A program made the translations under genes and the position numbers. Positions 1-5,349 of a stretch of DNA of 7,299 nucleotides are shown here, piece after piece. Source of the DNA: an uncultured Clostridia bacterium (GTDB lineage Bacteria; Bacillota; Clostridia; TANB77; CAG-508); assembly GCA_947631315.1 (NCBI GenBank), contig CANRLA010000066.1, positions 1 through 7,299 on the forward strand. The letters are read 5' to 3'. Positions within the stretch are counted from its first letter, which is position 1, and every line of letters begins with the position of its first letter. A model generated the notes under the pieces. That model searched no databases. It worked only from the letters and a program-made list of their open reading frames with translations, and was not told where the DNA came from.

Positions 1-480
1 TATGCCAATATGATAGTATTTGAACAATCAAAAGAAAATGCAGAAATAAGCAATATGGGAACAACATTGGATATGTGTTTGATATATGAAAATAAAGCTT
101 TTATCTCACATATAGGAGATAGTAGAATTTATAAAGTGCATAAAGGAATAATGCGTAAGATAACTAAAGACCATAGTTATGTACAACAACTAGTAGATGA
201 GGGAAAGATTACTAAAGAAGAAAGTATAAATCATCCAAAGAAAAACATGCTTATGAAAGCTCTCGGATGTACGACATTTATAGAATCAGATGAAATTGTA
301 TGTGGTTTTACAGAAGGAGACGCAATTTTGATGTGCTCAGACGGATTAACTAATATGGTAGAAGAAAATGAAATTGAAAAGATTATTAATGAAAATCCAG
401 CAGATGCAACAAAATTGTTAGTACAGAGAGCAAATGACCTAGGTGGAAATGACAATATAACTGCAATTATTATAAGATAA
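1..480 (+). CDS. prpC: PP2C-type Ser/Thr protein phosphatase PrpC (Stp), 5' end outside window
   Basis: This is the C-terminal part of a cytoplasmic metal-dependent PP2C phosphatase that removes phosphate from targets of the neighbouring kinase PrkC. The frame is open from base 1 (Tyr-Ala-Asn before the first Met at 10), so the ATG at 10 is internal. About 159 residues are present against the roughly 240 usual for the family; the missing part would carry the first metal-binding Asp motifs (DxGxxRxxNED and DGMGG). Visible motifs, counted from the Met at 10: MGTTL (16-20), GDSR (36-39), KDHS (53-56), SDGL (110-113, metal Asp) and GGNDNIT (145-151, metal Asp), followed at once by the stop. Motif order and spacing are standard. 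The next gene is its partner kinase, 84 bp downstream. PrpC identity is very likely from motifs plus context; a SpoIIE- or RsbU-type phosphatase is unlikely because no sensor domain is visible and the neighbour is prkC. Confidence 0.93.
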   Translation, partial: YANMIVFEQSKENAEISNMGTTLDMCLIYENKAFISHIGDSRIYKVHKGIMRKITKDHSYVQQLVDEGKITKEESINHPKKNMLMKALGCTTFIESDEIVCGFTEGDAILMCSDGLTNMVEENEIEKIINENPADATKLLVQRANDLGGNDNITAIIIR

Positions 481-490
481 TGCCGACATT

Positions 491-513
491 TATGTAAGAA
501 AAAGTCTTACATA
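491..513 (+). repeat. Perfect 9-bp stem-loop just after prpC
   Basis: The arms TATGTAAGA (491-499) and TCTTACATA (505-513) are perfectly complementary with a 5-nt loop. The stem starts 10 bp after the prpC stop. No T-run follows (the next bases are CAAAAGAAAGG), so it is not a canonical intrinsic terminator. An RNA-processing or stabilising hairpin between prpC and prkC is the likeliest reading, but that is inference. Confidence 0.6.
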
Positions 514-520
514 CAAAAGA

Positions 521-552
521 AAGGAGGAATGTTAGTAAATATTTACTAACAT
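521..552 (+). promoter_or_regulatory. Strong Shine-Dalgarno followed by a perfect 24-bp palindrome in the prkC leader
   Basis: AAGGAGG (521-527) is the strongest ribosome-binding sequence in the window, yet it lies 37 nt before the prkC ATG at 565, too far for ordinary initiation. Between them is a perfect 24-bp palindrome (529-552; left half ATGTTAGTAAAT, right half its reverse complement). An in-frame ATG at 529 would encode a six-codon peptide, MLVNIY, ending at TAA 547-549, but it is only one base beyond the AGGAGG. The bases just before 565 (ATAAGCAGTCAATT) contain no ribosome-binding site. Possible roles are translational coupling through the mini-ORF, or a hairpin that shortens the distance and tunes kinase synthesis. 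Confidence 0.55.
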
Positions 553-564
553 AAGCAGTCAATT

Positions 565-2541
565 ATGAACTTAATAGGTAAAATAATAGGAAATAGGTAT
601 GAAATATTAGAAGAAGTTGGAAATGGAGGAATGGCAACAGTTTTTAAGGCAAGAGACCATGTACTTAATAGATATGTTGCTGTAAAAGTTTTAAAAGACG
701 AATATACTACAGACACAGATTTTATAAAGAGATTCAATACAGAAGCACAATCAGCAGCAGGGCTTTCACACGCAAATATAGTATCTATTTATGATGTAGG
801 ATATGAAGAAGAAAATAATTTATACTACATAGTAATGGAATTAGTAAAAGGAAAAACATTAAAACAAATAATAAAAAAAGATGGAGTAATTTCATGGAAA
901 TGGGCAGTAAATATAGCTATGCAAATTGCATCTGCATTAGAAGAAGCACATAAAAACGGAATAGTCCATAGAGATATAAAACCACATAATATAATAATTA
1001 CAGAAGATGGAATAGCAAAAGTTACAGACTTCGGAATAGCAAAAGCAGTTTCAAATTCAACAATAACAGCATTTGGAACAACTATTGGTTCAGTACATTA
1101 TTTTTCACCTGAACAGGCAAAAGGTGGAATAACAGATGCGAAATCAGACCTATATTCATTAGGAGTGGTAATGTATGAAATGCTTACAGGGAAAGTACCA
1201 TTTGATGCAGATACTCCTGTGTCAGTAGCATTAAAGCATATGCAAGAAGAACCGAAAGAGCCAATAGAAATAAACAAAAATATACCAATAGCAATTAATC
1301 AAATTGTAGTAAAAGCAATGAGGAAAGAACCAACAGAAAGATATCAGTCAGCAACAGAAATGCTAAAGGATTTAGCAAAGGCCTTAAAAGATCCTGATGG
1401 GGATTTTGTTATAATTGAAAACAAAGATGGCGAATATACAAGGGTTATGAAAGCAGTTAATCCTGAACAAGATGATTCCAAGAAAAAGCAAAAATTCTTT
1501 AAAAAGCATCCAAAGGCAAAAATTTTTGCGTTTTTAATTGGATTAATATTACTATTTTTACTAGTATTCTTTGGAACAAAAATTGCCTTAGATGGAGGAA
1601 TAAAATCTAAAATTAAAATTCCAAACCTAGTAAATATGACACTTAGTGAAGCGCAGTCTCAAGTAGAATCATTAGGACTTAAAATTGAATCAGAAGAAGC
1701 AGCAAGCAGTGAAGTAGAAGAAGGAAAGATTATTTCTCAAACTCCTGAATTTAAAGAAGGTGAAAAAGTAGAGAAAGATACAACAATTAAAGTAATTATA
1801 AGCAAAGGACCTGAAACATTTGAACTTCCAAGTTTTATTGGAAAGAAAGTTGATGAAGCAAGAAAAATGGCAACCTCAATGGGAATTACGTTAATTGAAG
1901 AAATAAGAACTAGTCCAACTGTTGAGCAAGGATACATTATAGGGCAAGAAACGGCAGAAGGAACAGTAGTTAAATCAGGAGATGAAGTCAAAGTTCAAGT
2001 AAGTAGTGGAGCAGAAAAAACTAAAGTTCCTTATGTAATTGGAATGGATGAAGGAACAGCAAATGCAACATTAGTAAATGCTAGTTTGAAAGCAAATATA
2101 ACTTATATAAATGACAAAGAAAAAGAAAATGGAAAAGTAATTTCACAAAGTGTTGACTCAGGTAAAGAAGTCGAAGCAGGAACAACAATTGATATTACAG
2201 TTAATAAAATAGAAAAAGAAGAAAAAACAATAAAATTAATATTAGAAAATGTTCCAAAATTAGCTAAAAATACTGAAAATGAAAATAGCACTAACACAGC
2301 AAACAATACAGAACAAAATACTAATACAGCTAGTTTAACATTAATAGTAAATGGAAGTAAAAAAATAAATGAAAAATCTGTTACTGTAGGAAAGAGTGCA
2401 GATTTAGGAACAATAACAGGTTCAGGAAAACAAAAAATAGAAATCAAAATAACTCAAAATGGTCAGTCAAAAACAATAACAGATGAAATAAATATAGATG
2501 AATATGATAATAATGCAACTTGCTATATAAGTGATAGATAA
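565..2541 (+). CDS. prkC: Membrane Ser/Thr protein kinase PrkC with three PASTA domains
   Basis: This is a transmembrane Hanks-type kinase (658 aa) whose outside PASTA repeats bind peptidoglycan fragments and whose inside domain phosphorylates Ser/Thr targets; PrpC reverses this. Kinase domain (about 10-270): Gly-loop GNGGMATV (19-26), VAVK with Lys41, catalytic HRDIKPHN (135-142, Asp137), DFG (155-157), and a Thr-rich activation loop (166-173) leading to GSVHYFSPEQA (175-185). A basic juxtamembrane stretch (306-319) precedes one membrane segment (about 320-341). PASTA repeats lie at about 350-415, 419-482 and 486-548. An Asn/Thr-rich linker (about 569-590) leads to a beta-rich tail (591-658). 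Domain order and length match Bacillus PrkC, which also has three PASTA repeats and an extra C-terminal domain. The start at 565 fits the family N-terminus (MNLIGKIIGNRYEI); an in-frame stop at 547-549 excludes longer forms from ATG or GTG, although no ribosome-binding site sits at the normal distance. Confidence 0.96.
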   Translation: MNLIGKIIGNRYEILEEVGNGGMATVFKARDHVLNRYVAVKVLKDEYTTDTDFIKRFNTEAQSAAGLSHANIVSIYDVGYEEENNLYYIVMELVKGKTLKQIIKKDGVISWKWAVNIAMQIASALEEAHKNGIVHRDIKPHNIIITEDGIAKVTDFGIAKAVSNSTITAFGTTIGSVHYFSPEQAKGGITDAKSDLYSLGVVMYEMLTGKVPFDADTPVSVALKHMQEEPKEPIEINKNIPIAINQIVVKAMRKEPTERYQSATEMLKDLAKALKDPDGDFVIIENKDGEYTRVMKAVNPEQDDSKKKQKFFKKHPKAKIFAFLIGLILLFLLVFFGTKIALDGGIKSKIKIPNLVNMTLSEAQSQVESLGLKIESEEAASSEVEEGKIISQTPEFKEGEKVEKDTTIKVIISKGPETFELPSFIGKKVDEARKMATSMGITLIEEIRTSPTVEQGYIIGQETAEGTVVKSGDEVKVQVSSGAEKTKVPYVIGMDEGTANATLVNASLKANITYINDKEKENGKVISQSVDSGKEVEAGTTIDITVNKIEKEEKTIKLILENVPKLAKNTENENSTNTANNTEQNTNTASLTLIVNGSKKINEKSVTVGKSADLGTITGSGKQKIEIKITQNGQSKTITDEINIDEYDNNATCYISDR

Positions 2542-2543
2542 AA

Positions 2544-2573
2544 ATAACTATTTATGCACATTCTAATAGTTAT
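2544..2573 (+). repeat. 8-bp stem-loop directly after prkC
   Basis: The arms ATAACTAT (2544-2551) and ATAGTTAT (2566-2573) pair perfectly around a 14-nt loop that contains ATGCACATT (2554-2562). The stem begins two bases after the prkC stop. No U-tract follows, so it is probably not a terminator. The loop nonamer recurs directly at 2599-2607 and inverted at 2621-2629. Confidence 0.5.
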
Positions 2574-2596
2574 CAAATAGAAGATAATAAAAAGAT

Positions 2597-2631
2597 TAAT
2601 GCACATTAAATATTAAATTTAATGTGCATTA
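2597..2631 (+). repeat. Perfect 15-bp hairpin just upstream of the rsgA ribosome-binding site
   Basis: The arms TAATGCACATTAAAT (2597-2611) and ATTTAATGTGCATTA (2617-2631) are exact reverse complements around a 5-nt loop (ATTAA). The stem ends 9 bases before the rsgA Shine-Dalgarno sequence (AAAGGCGG, 2641-2648). The bases after the stem (TATGAAAATAAAGG) have no T-run, so intrinsic termination is unlikely. A processing site, or a structure affecting rsgA translation or mRNA stability, is more plausible; this is inference. Confidence 0.65.
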
Positions 2632-2655
2632 TATGAAAATAAAGGCGGATATTGA

Positions 2656-3528
2656 ATGAAGGGAATAATAATAGAAAATATAAGTAATTTGTATAAAGTA
2701 ATAGAACCAATAAAAAAAGAATTATATACTTGTTTAGCAAGAGGAGTATTTAAAAATATTGGGATAACTCCAGTTGTAGGCGATATGGTAGAGTTTTCAG
2801 AAAAAGAAAATATAATAGAAAAAATATATGATAGGAAAAATTATATAAAAAGACCCAAAATTGCAAATATTACACAAATAGTGTTTGTTATATCAATGAA
2901 AAATCCTAAACCTGACTTACTTTTATTAGATAAACAATTAGCATTTGCAGAGATTTTAGGAGTAAAATCATTAATTGCTATAAATAAATGTGATTTAGTA
3001 GAAGAAAAAGAAGTAGAGAAAATATTTAATATATATAAAAGTGTTGGATATAATGTGGTTAAAATTCAAGCAAATGAAAAGATAGGAATTAAAGAATTAA
3101 AAGAAAATTTACAAGGACAAATATCAGTATTGGCAGGTAATTCAGGAGTTGGAAAATCAACCATAATAAATGCGCTTTTTAATGACACAATTGCAGAAGA
3201 AGGTCAAATTAGCGAAAAAAATAAAAGAGGAAAAAATACAACAACACTTGTTAAATTATTTGAAATAGATAAAGATACATTTGTTGCAGACGCTCCCGGA
3301 TTTTCAACATTTGAAATATCTGAAATAGAAAAAGAAGACTTATCTCATTATTTCAAAGAATTTGTACCATTTATGGAAAAATGTAGTTATATTGGTTGTA
3401 GTCATATAAATGAAGCAGATAGTGAATGTGCAATAAAAAGAGCAAAGAATAATCAAGAGATATCTGAATCAAGATATAATAATTATTGTAAAATATATGA
3501 AGAATTAAAAAATATAAAGAAGTGGTAA
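2656..3528 (+). CDS. rsgA: Small-subunit ribosome biogenesis GTPase RsgA (YloQ/YjeQ)
   Basis: This is a circularly permuted GTPase that acts late in 30S subunit maturation, with its GTP hydrolysis stimulated by the 30S particle. The 290 aa match the usual length (about 290-300). An N-terminal OB-fold region (about 1-70, with GDMVEF at 42-47) is followed by the permuted GTPase motifs: G4 NKCD (110-113), G1 P-loop GNSGVGKST (161-169), G2 region RGKNTTT (191-197) and G3 DAPG (212-215). G4 preceding G1 is diagnostic of the family. The C-terminal zinc knuckle shows Cys243, Cys248, His250 and Cys258 in the CxxxxCxHx7C pattern. The start at 2656 has AAAGGCGG seven bases upstream. It follows prkC as in Bacillus subtilis, with a 114-bp gap carrying two hairpins. 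RsgA in this position is often co-transcribed with prpC-prkC; a terminator lies about 110 bp after its stop. Confidence 0.96.
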   Translation: MKGIIIENISNLYKVIEPIKKELYTCLARGVFKNIGITPVVGDMVEFSEKENIIEKIYDRKNYIKRPKIANITQIVFVISMKNPKPDLLLLDKQLAFAEILGVKSLIAINKCDLVEEKEVEKIFNIYKSVGYNVVKIQANEKIGIKELKENLQGQISVLAGNSGVGKSTIINALFNDTIAEEGQISEKNKRGKNTTTLVKLFEIDKDTFVADAPGFSTFEISEIEKEDLSHYFKEFVPFMEKCSYIGCSHINEADSECAIKRAKNNQEISESRYNNYCKIYEELKNIKKW

Positions 3529-3529
3529 A

Positions 3530-3721
3530 TTTATTAAGTTAAAAACTTAATAAAAATTTATATATGAAAAATATAGCATAACAGTAGGATTAAATCAAGA
3601 TTATAAAAAATAAAAAAGTATTAAAAGTGTGGAAAAATAAAAAGAATAAATCTTATAAAAGGCTTAACACAAGCTAGTTACAAGATTTATTCTTTTTTTA
3701 TTAAGTTTTTAACTTAATAAA
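3530..3721. repeat. 192-bp non-coding block bounded by 27-bp perfect inverted repeats (MITE-like)
   Basis: Bases 3530-3556 are the exact reverse complement of 3695-3721. Each copy contains a 10-bp palindromic stem, TTATTAAGTT/AACTTAATAA (3531-3540 with 3544-3553, and 3698-3707 with 3711-3720), with a loop of AAA in the left copy and TTT in the right. The block lies between rsgA and the prepilin-like gene, has no plausible coding sequence, and encloses the terminator hairpin at 3639-3697. AAAT occurs just outside both 23-bp cores (3527-3530 and 3721-3724) and could be a 4-bp target duplication, but in such AT-rich DNA this is weak. A small non-autonomous element or a paired regulatory or terminator structure are both possible. 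Confidence 0.55.
3639..3700 (+). terminator. Strong intrinsic terminator, probably bidirectional, after rsgA
   Basis: The arms AAAAAGAATAAATCTT (3639-3654) and AAGATTTATTCTTTTT (3682-3697) form a perfect 16-bp stem. Within the 27-nt loop, GCTT (3662-3665 region) can pair with AAGC (3671-3674), and three more A-T pairs extend the stem. The right arm ends in seven T residues (3693-3699), and the left arm begins with five A residues, so the other strand would also end in T. It would stop transcription running out of rsgA and insulate the downstream prepilin-like gene. Confidence 0.75.
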
Positions 3722-3758
3722 AATTAACATAAAGTAGAAAGAGAGGAAAAGTGCACAA

Positions 3759-4775
3759 ATGAGAGAAAAAAGAAAAACATTAGATAAAAAAGAAGAGAAC
3801 TTAAAGTTTAAAAAGATAGCTAAAAAAGAAAAATGGCAAGAACGAGGAATTACATTAATAGCACTAGTAGTAACAATAATAATACTGTTAATCTTAGCAG
3901 GGGTAACATTAAATATAGCGTTATCAGATGGAGGATTATTTAGTAAAGTCAAAAAAGCAGCAGAGGAAACAAAAAAAGCAAGTGATGAAGAAAATATTAA
4001 ATTAAAAATGTTGTCTATGCAATTGGAAGGAAAAGGGACAGAACTAGGAATAGCATTGTATAGTAAAAATTTCAATAATAGTAATAAATGGCATTTAATA
4101 ATAGAAGAAGGCAATAGTGAACCTTATGGGACAGGCTGGAGATATATAAAAAAAGGAGAAAATCTAGGAGAGAATGTAATATCAGAATATAGTTGGTTAT
4201 TGAATACAATTACAGGAGAAATGAAAAAGTTAGAAGAAGGTAAATATACAGAACTATCAGTCGATAGTAGTTTAGGAACGAAAGAAGGTTTAATATTTAA
4301 TTTAGACCCATCGGTGATAGAAGGAAATGAAGATAAATCAATTAGTGAACTACGAAATATCTTAGGTAATAATGTTGAATTATATGGATTTGATGATATG
4401 GATGGGAGTGGTCTAACTAGATCATCATTTAACTTTGATGGTAATAATGATTGGATTAAAGTGAAATATGATGATGAAGACAAGAAAGATGAAATGATTG
4501 AGAATGGTTTTACGTTCGAGTTTTATGGTGATGCGAATCAAGGTAACATTTACAATGGCGAATCATTGCAGAGCACCTCGGGTAGTGGTGGATTTGGTTG
4601 GTATAATGGAGAAGAAAGCTCACATGCTTTACTACATTTTCAATTGTGGAGGGATGAAAGGAATGTTTCTTTGGTTTGGTCGCCTTTTCCGAAGCATAGA
4701 GAGTATAATGCCATTCCTCTTGAGATGTCAGATGGAAAATGTTGGAGAGTGGGCCCAGAGCGGGGACGGTTCTGA
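3759..4775 (+). CDS. Prepilin-like surface protein with N-methylation motif and first part of a LamG-type domain; frame broken at its 3' end
   Basis: A Lys-rich 30-residue leader ends in Arg-Gly and is followed by GITLIALVVT, the type IV prepilin/pseudopilin cleavage and N-methylation motif; prepilin peptidase would cut after Gly30. The hydrophobic helix spans about 31-53. Residue +5 of the mature protein is Ala35 instead of the usual Glu. A charged helical stretch (63-90) leads to a beta-rich part (about 95-170), then the start of a concanavalin/LamG-like domain from about 177 (LIFNLDPS, then GSGLTRSSFNFDGNNDWIKV at 216-235). This frame ends at TGA 4773-4775 after 338 aa, in mid-domain; the domain continues in the +1 frame to 5154. 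Adding one shift gives a single 464-aa protein. AGAGAGG (3740-3746) lies 12 bases before the ATG. It interrupts the rsgA-rpe order and its passenger half is unusually G/C-rich, so an acquired or recombined surface protein is likely. Ligand unknown. Confidence 0.7.
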   Translation: MREKRKTLDKKEENLKFKKIAKKEKWQERGITLIALVVTIIILLILAGVTLNIALSDGGLFSKVKKAAEETKKASDEENIKLKMLSMQLEGKGTELGIALYSKNFNNSNKWHLIIEEGNSEPYGTGWRYIKKGENLGENVISEYSWLLNTITGEMKKLEEGKYTELSVDSSLGTKEGLIFNLDPSVIEGNEDKSISELRNILGNNVELYGFDDMDGSGLTRSSFNFDGNNDWIKVKYDDEDKKDEMIENGFTFEFYGDANQGNIYNGESLQSTSGSGGFGWYNGEESSHALLHFQLWRDERNVSLVWSPFPKHREYNAIPLEMSDGKCWRVGPERGRF

Positions 4776-5154
4776 GAATAAGGGTTGGAATGCTTGGGCA
4801 ACTTACACGTTAAAGGGCGAAGAAAATGATTTTTATATAACGGTAACATTAGATCCGAGTGTTACAAGTGAGATAGACGGGCATCCAGTTTGCGCTCAAA
4901 CTTTATATATAGATGGTAAAAAAGTGGGAACTGGATGGTATTATAAGGAGAATTGGGATTCGCTTAGTGAATATAAGGACGAATTAAAGTACTTTTGTAT
5001 TGGAAAGACGTCGCTGAACGCTGATAGCAAGTGGGCTTATGGAAAATTAAAGTGTTATACTTTAAGACTATATAGCCGAGCTTTATCGGATGATGAAGTG
5101 AGTGATAATTATTTAAAATCTAAATCATACCATGACTTATTAGAAAATGAGTGA
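4732..5154 (+). pseudogene. 3' part of the same prepilin-LamG gene, in the +1 frame
   Basis: From about 4766 this frame continues the LamG-like domain started upstream: DGSENKGWNAWATYTL, then TLYIDGKKVGTGWYY, FCIGKTSLNADSKWAYGKL and the typical closing strand and helix LRLYSRALSDDEVSDNYL. These are hallmarks of LamG_3/concanavalin-like passenger domains. The open frame extends upstream with an ATG at 4498 and another at 4732, but residues before about 4766 look like an out-of-frame reading of the domain encoded in the other frame, and no convincing ribosome-binding site was seen, so it is not treated as a separate gene. The simplest explanation is one extra base in or near GTGGGCCCAGAGCGGGGAC (4749-4767), for example in the G run at 4762-4765. 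It could be a true inactivating mutation, phase variation or an assembly error. The stop is TGA 5152-5154. Confidence 0.7.
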
Positions 5155-5189
5155 GACTAATCTGATAAAAGAGAAATAAGTGAAGAGTG

Positions 5190-5231
5190 ATACAAGTTGA
5201 ATAAATGAATTATACAAGTTGAATAAATGAA
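5190..5231 (+). repeat. Two copies of a 20-bp direct repeat, 22-bp period
   Basis: ATACAAGTTGAATAAATGAA occurs exactly at 5190-5209 and again at 5212-5231, separated by two bases (TT... TA context). It lies 35 bp after the end of the prepilin-LamG gene and directly abuts the terminator-like hairpin at 5232. It may mark the right border of the inserted module or be a binding site for a dimeric protein; neither is shown by the sequence alone. Confidence 0.7.
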
Positions 5232-5288
5232 AAAAATAATACTTTTATTTATAACTATTTTATGTTATAATATGAGAGTATTATTTTT
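5232..5288 (+). terminator. Terminator-like composite hairpin between the prepilin-LamG gene and rpe
   Basis: The outer arms AAAAATAATACT (5232-5243) and AGTATTATTTTT (5277-5288) are perfect 12-bp complements. Inside, TTATAAC (5249-5255) pairs with GTTATAA (5264-5270) around an 8-nt loop. The right arm ends in five T residues. The stem is wholly AT-rich, hence weak, but its form suits termination of the prepilin-LamG transcript in either direction. The rpe promoter -10 box lies inside the structure. Confidence 0.45.
5263..5271 (+). promoter_or_regulatory. Extended -10 promoter for rpe
   Basis: TGTTATAAT (5263-5271) is a perfect TATAAT box with the TGn extension. Seventeen bases upstream is only a poor -35 match (TTTTAT, 5243-5248), which an extended -10 can tolerate. 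A start near 5278 would give a leader of about 70 nt before the rpe ATG at 5350. It would let rpe and the following gene be transcribed independently of the upstream block. Confidence 0.6.
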
Positions 5289-5310
5289 CTATTATAGAAT
5301 ATAGAAAAAT
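5283..5310 (+). repeat. 10-bp stem-loop in the rpe leader
   Basis: ATTTTTCTAT (5283-5292) and ATAGAAAAAT (5301-5310) pair perfectly with an 8-nt loop. The left arm shares bases 5283-5288 with the right arm of the 5232-5288 hairpin, so the two structures exclude each other in a read-through transcript, while a transcript started at about 5278 could form only this one. No T-run follows, so it is not a terminator by itself. Confidence 0.5.
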
Positions 5311-5349
5311 CAGTGTTATATATTAATATAAGTAAAAAGAGGTAAAAAG

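Noticed and set aside
10..12. ATG at 10 as the start of prpC
   Set aside because: The frame is open to base 1, and the protein from 10 lacks the N-terminal PP2C metal-binding motifs, so the gene starts upstream of the window.
231..455. Minus-strand open frame opposite prpC (similar ones at 1737-1991, 2103-2447, 3701-4114, 4124-4483 and 4640-4849)
   Set aside because: All lie opposite well-supported plus-strand coding sequence, have low-complexity Ser/Phe/Ile-rich translations typical of antisense AT-rich genes, and match no recognisable family.
2597..2631. Intrinsic terminator between prkC and rsgA
   Set aside because: The stem is perfect, but it is not followed by a T-run and rsgA has no obvious promoter of its own here, so read-through is more likely.
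3564..3581. Short reading frame MKNIA in the block after rsgA
   Set aside because: Five codons, no ribosome-binding site and no conserved feature.
4498..4765. A separate gene starting at ATG 4498 in the +1 frame
   Set aside because: The residues encoded before about 4766 do not resemble a domain, while the other frame here reads as clean LamG sequence, and no convincing ribosome-binding site was seen before 4498.
5190..5231. CRISPR array
   Set aside because: Only two repeat copies separated by two bases, with no spacers and no cas genes in view.
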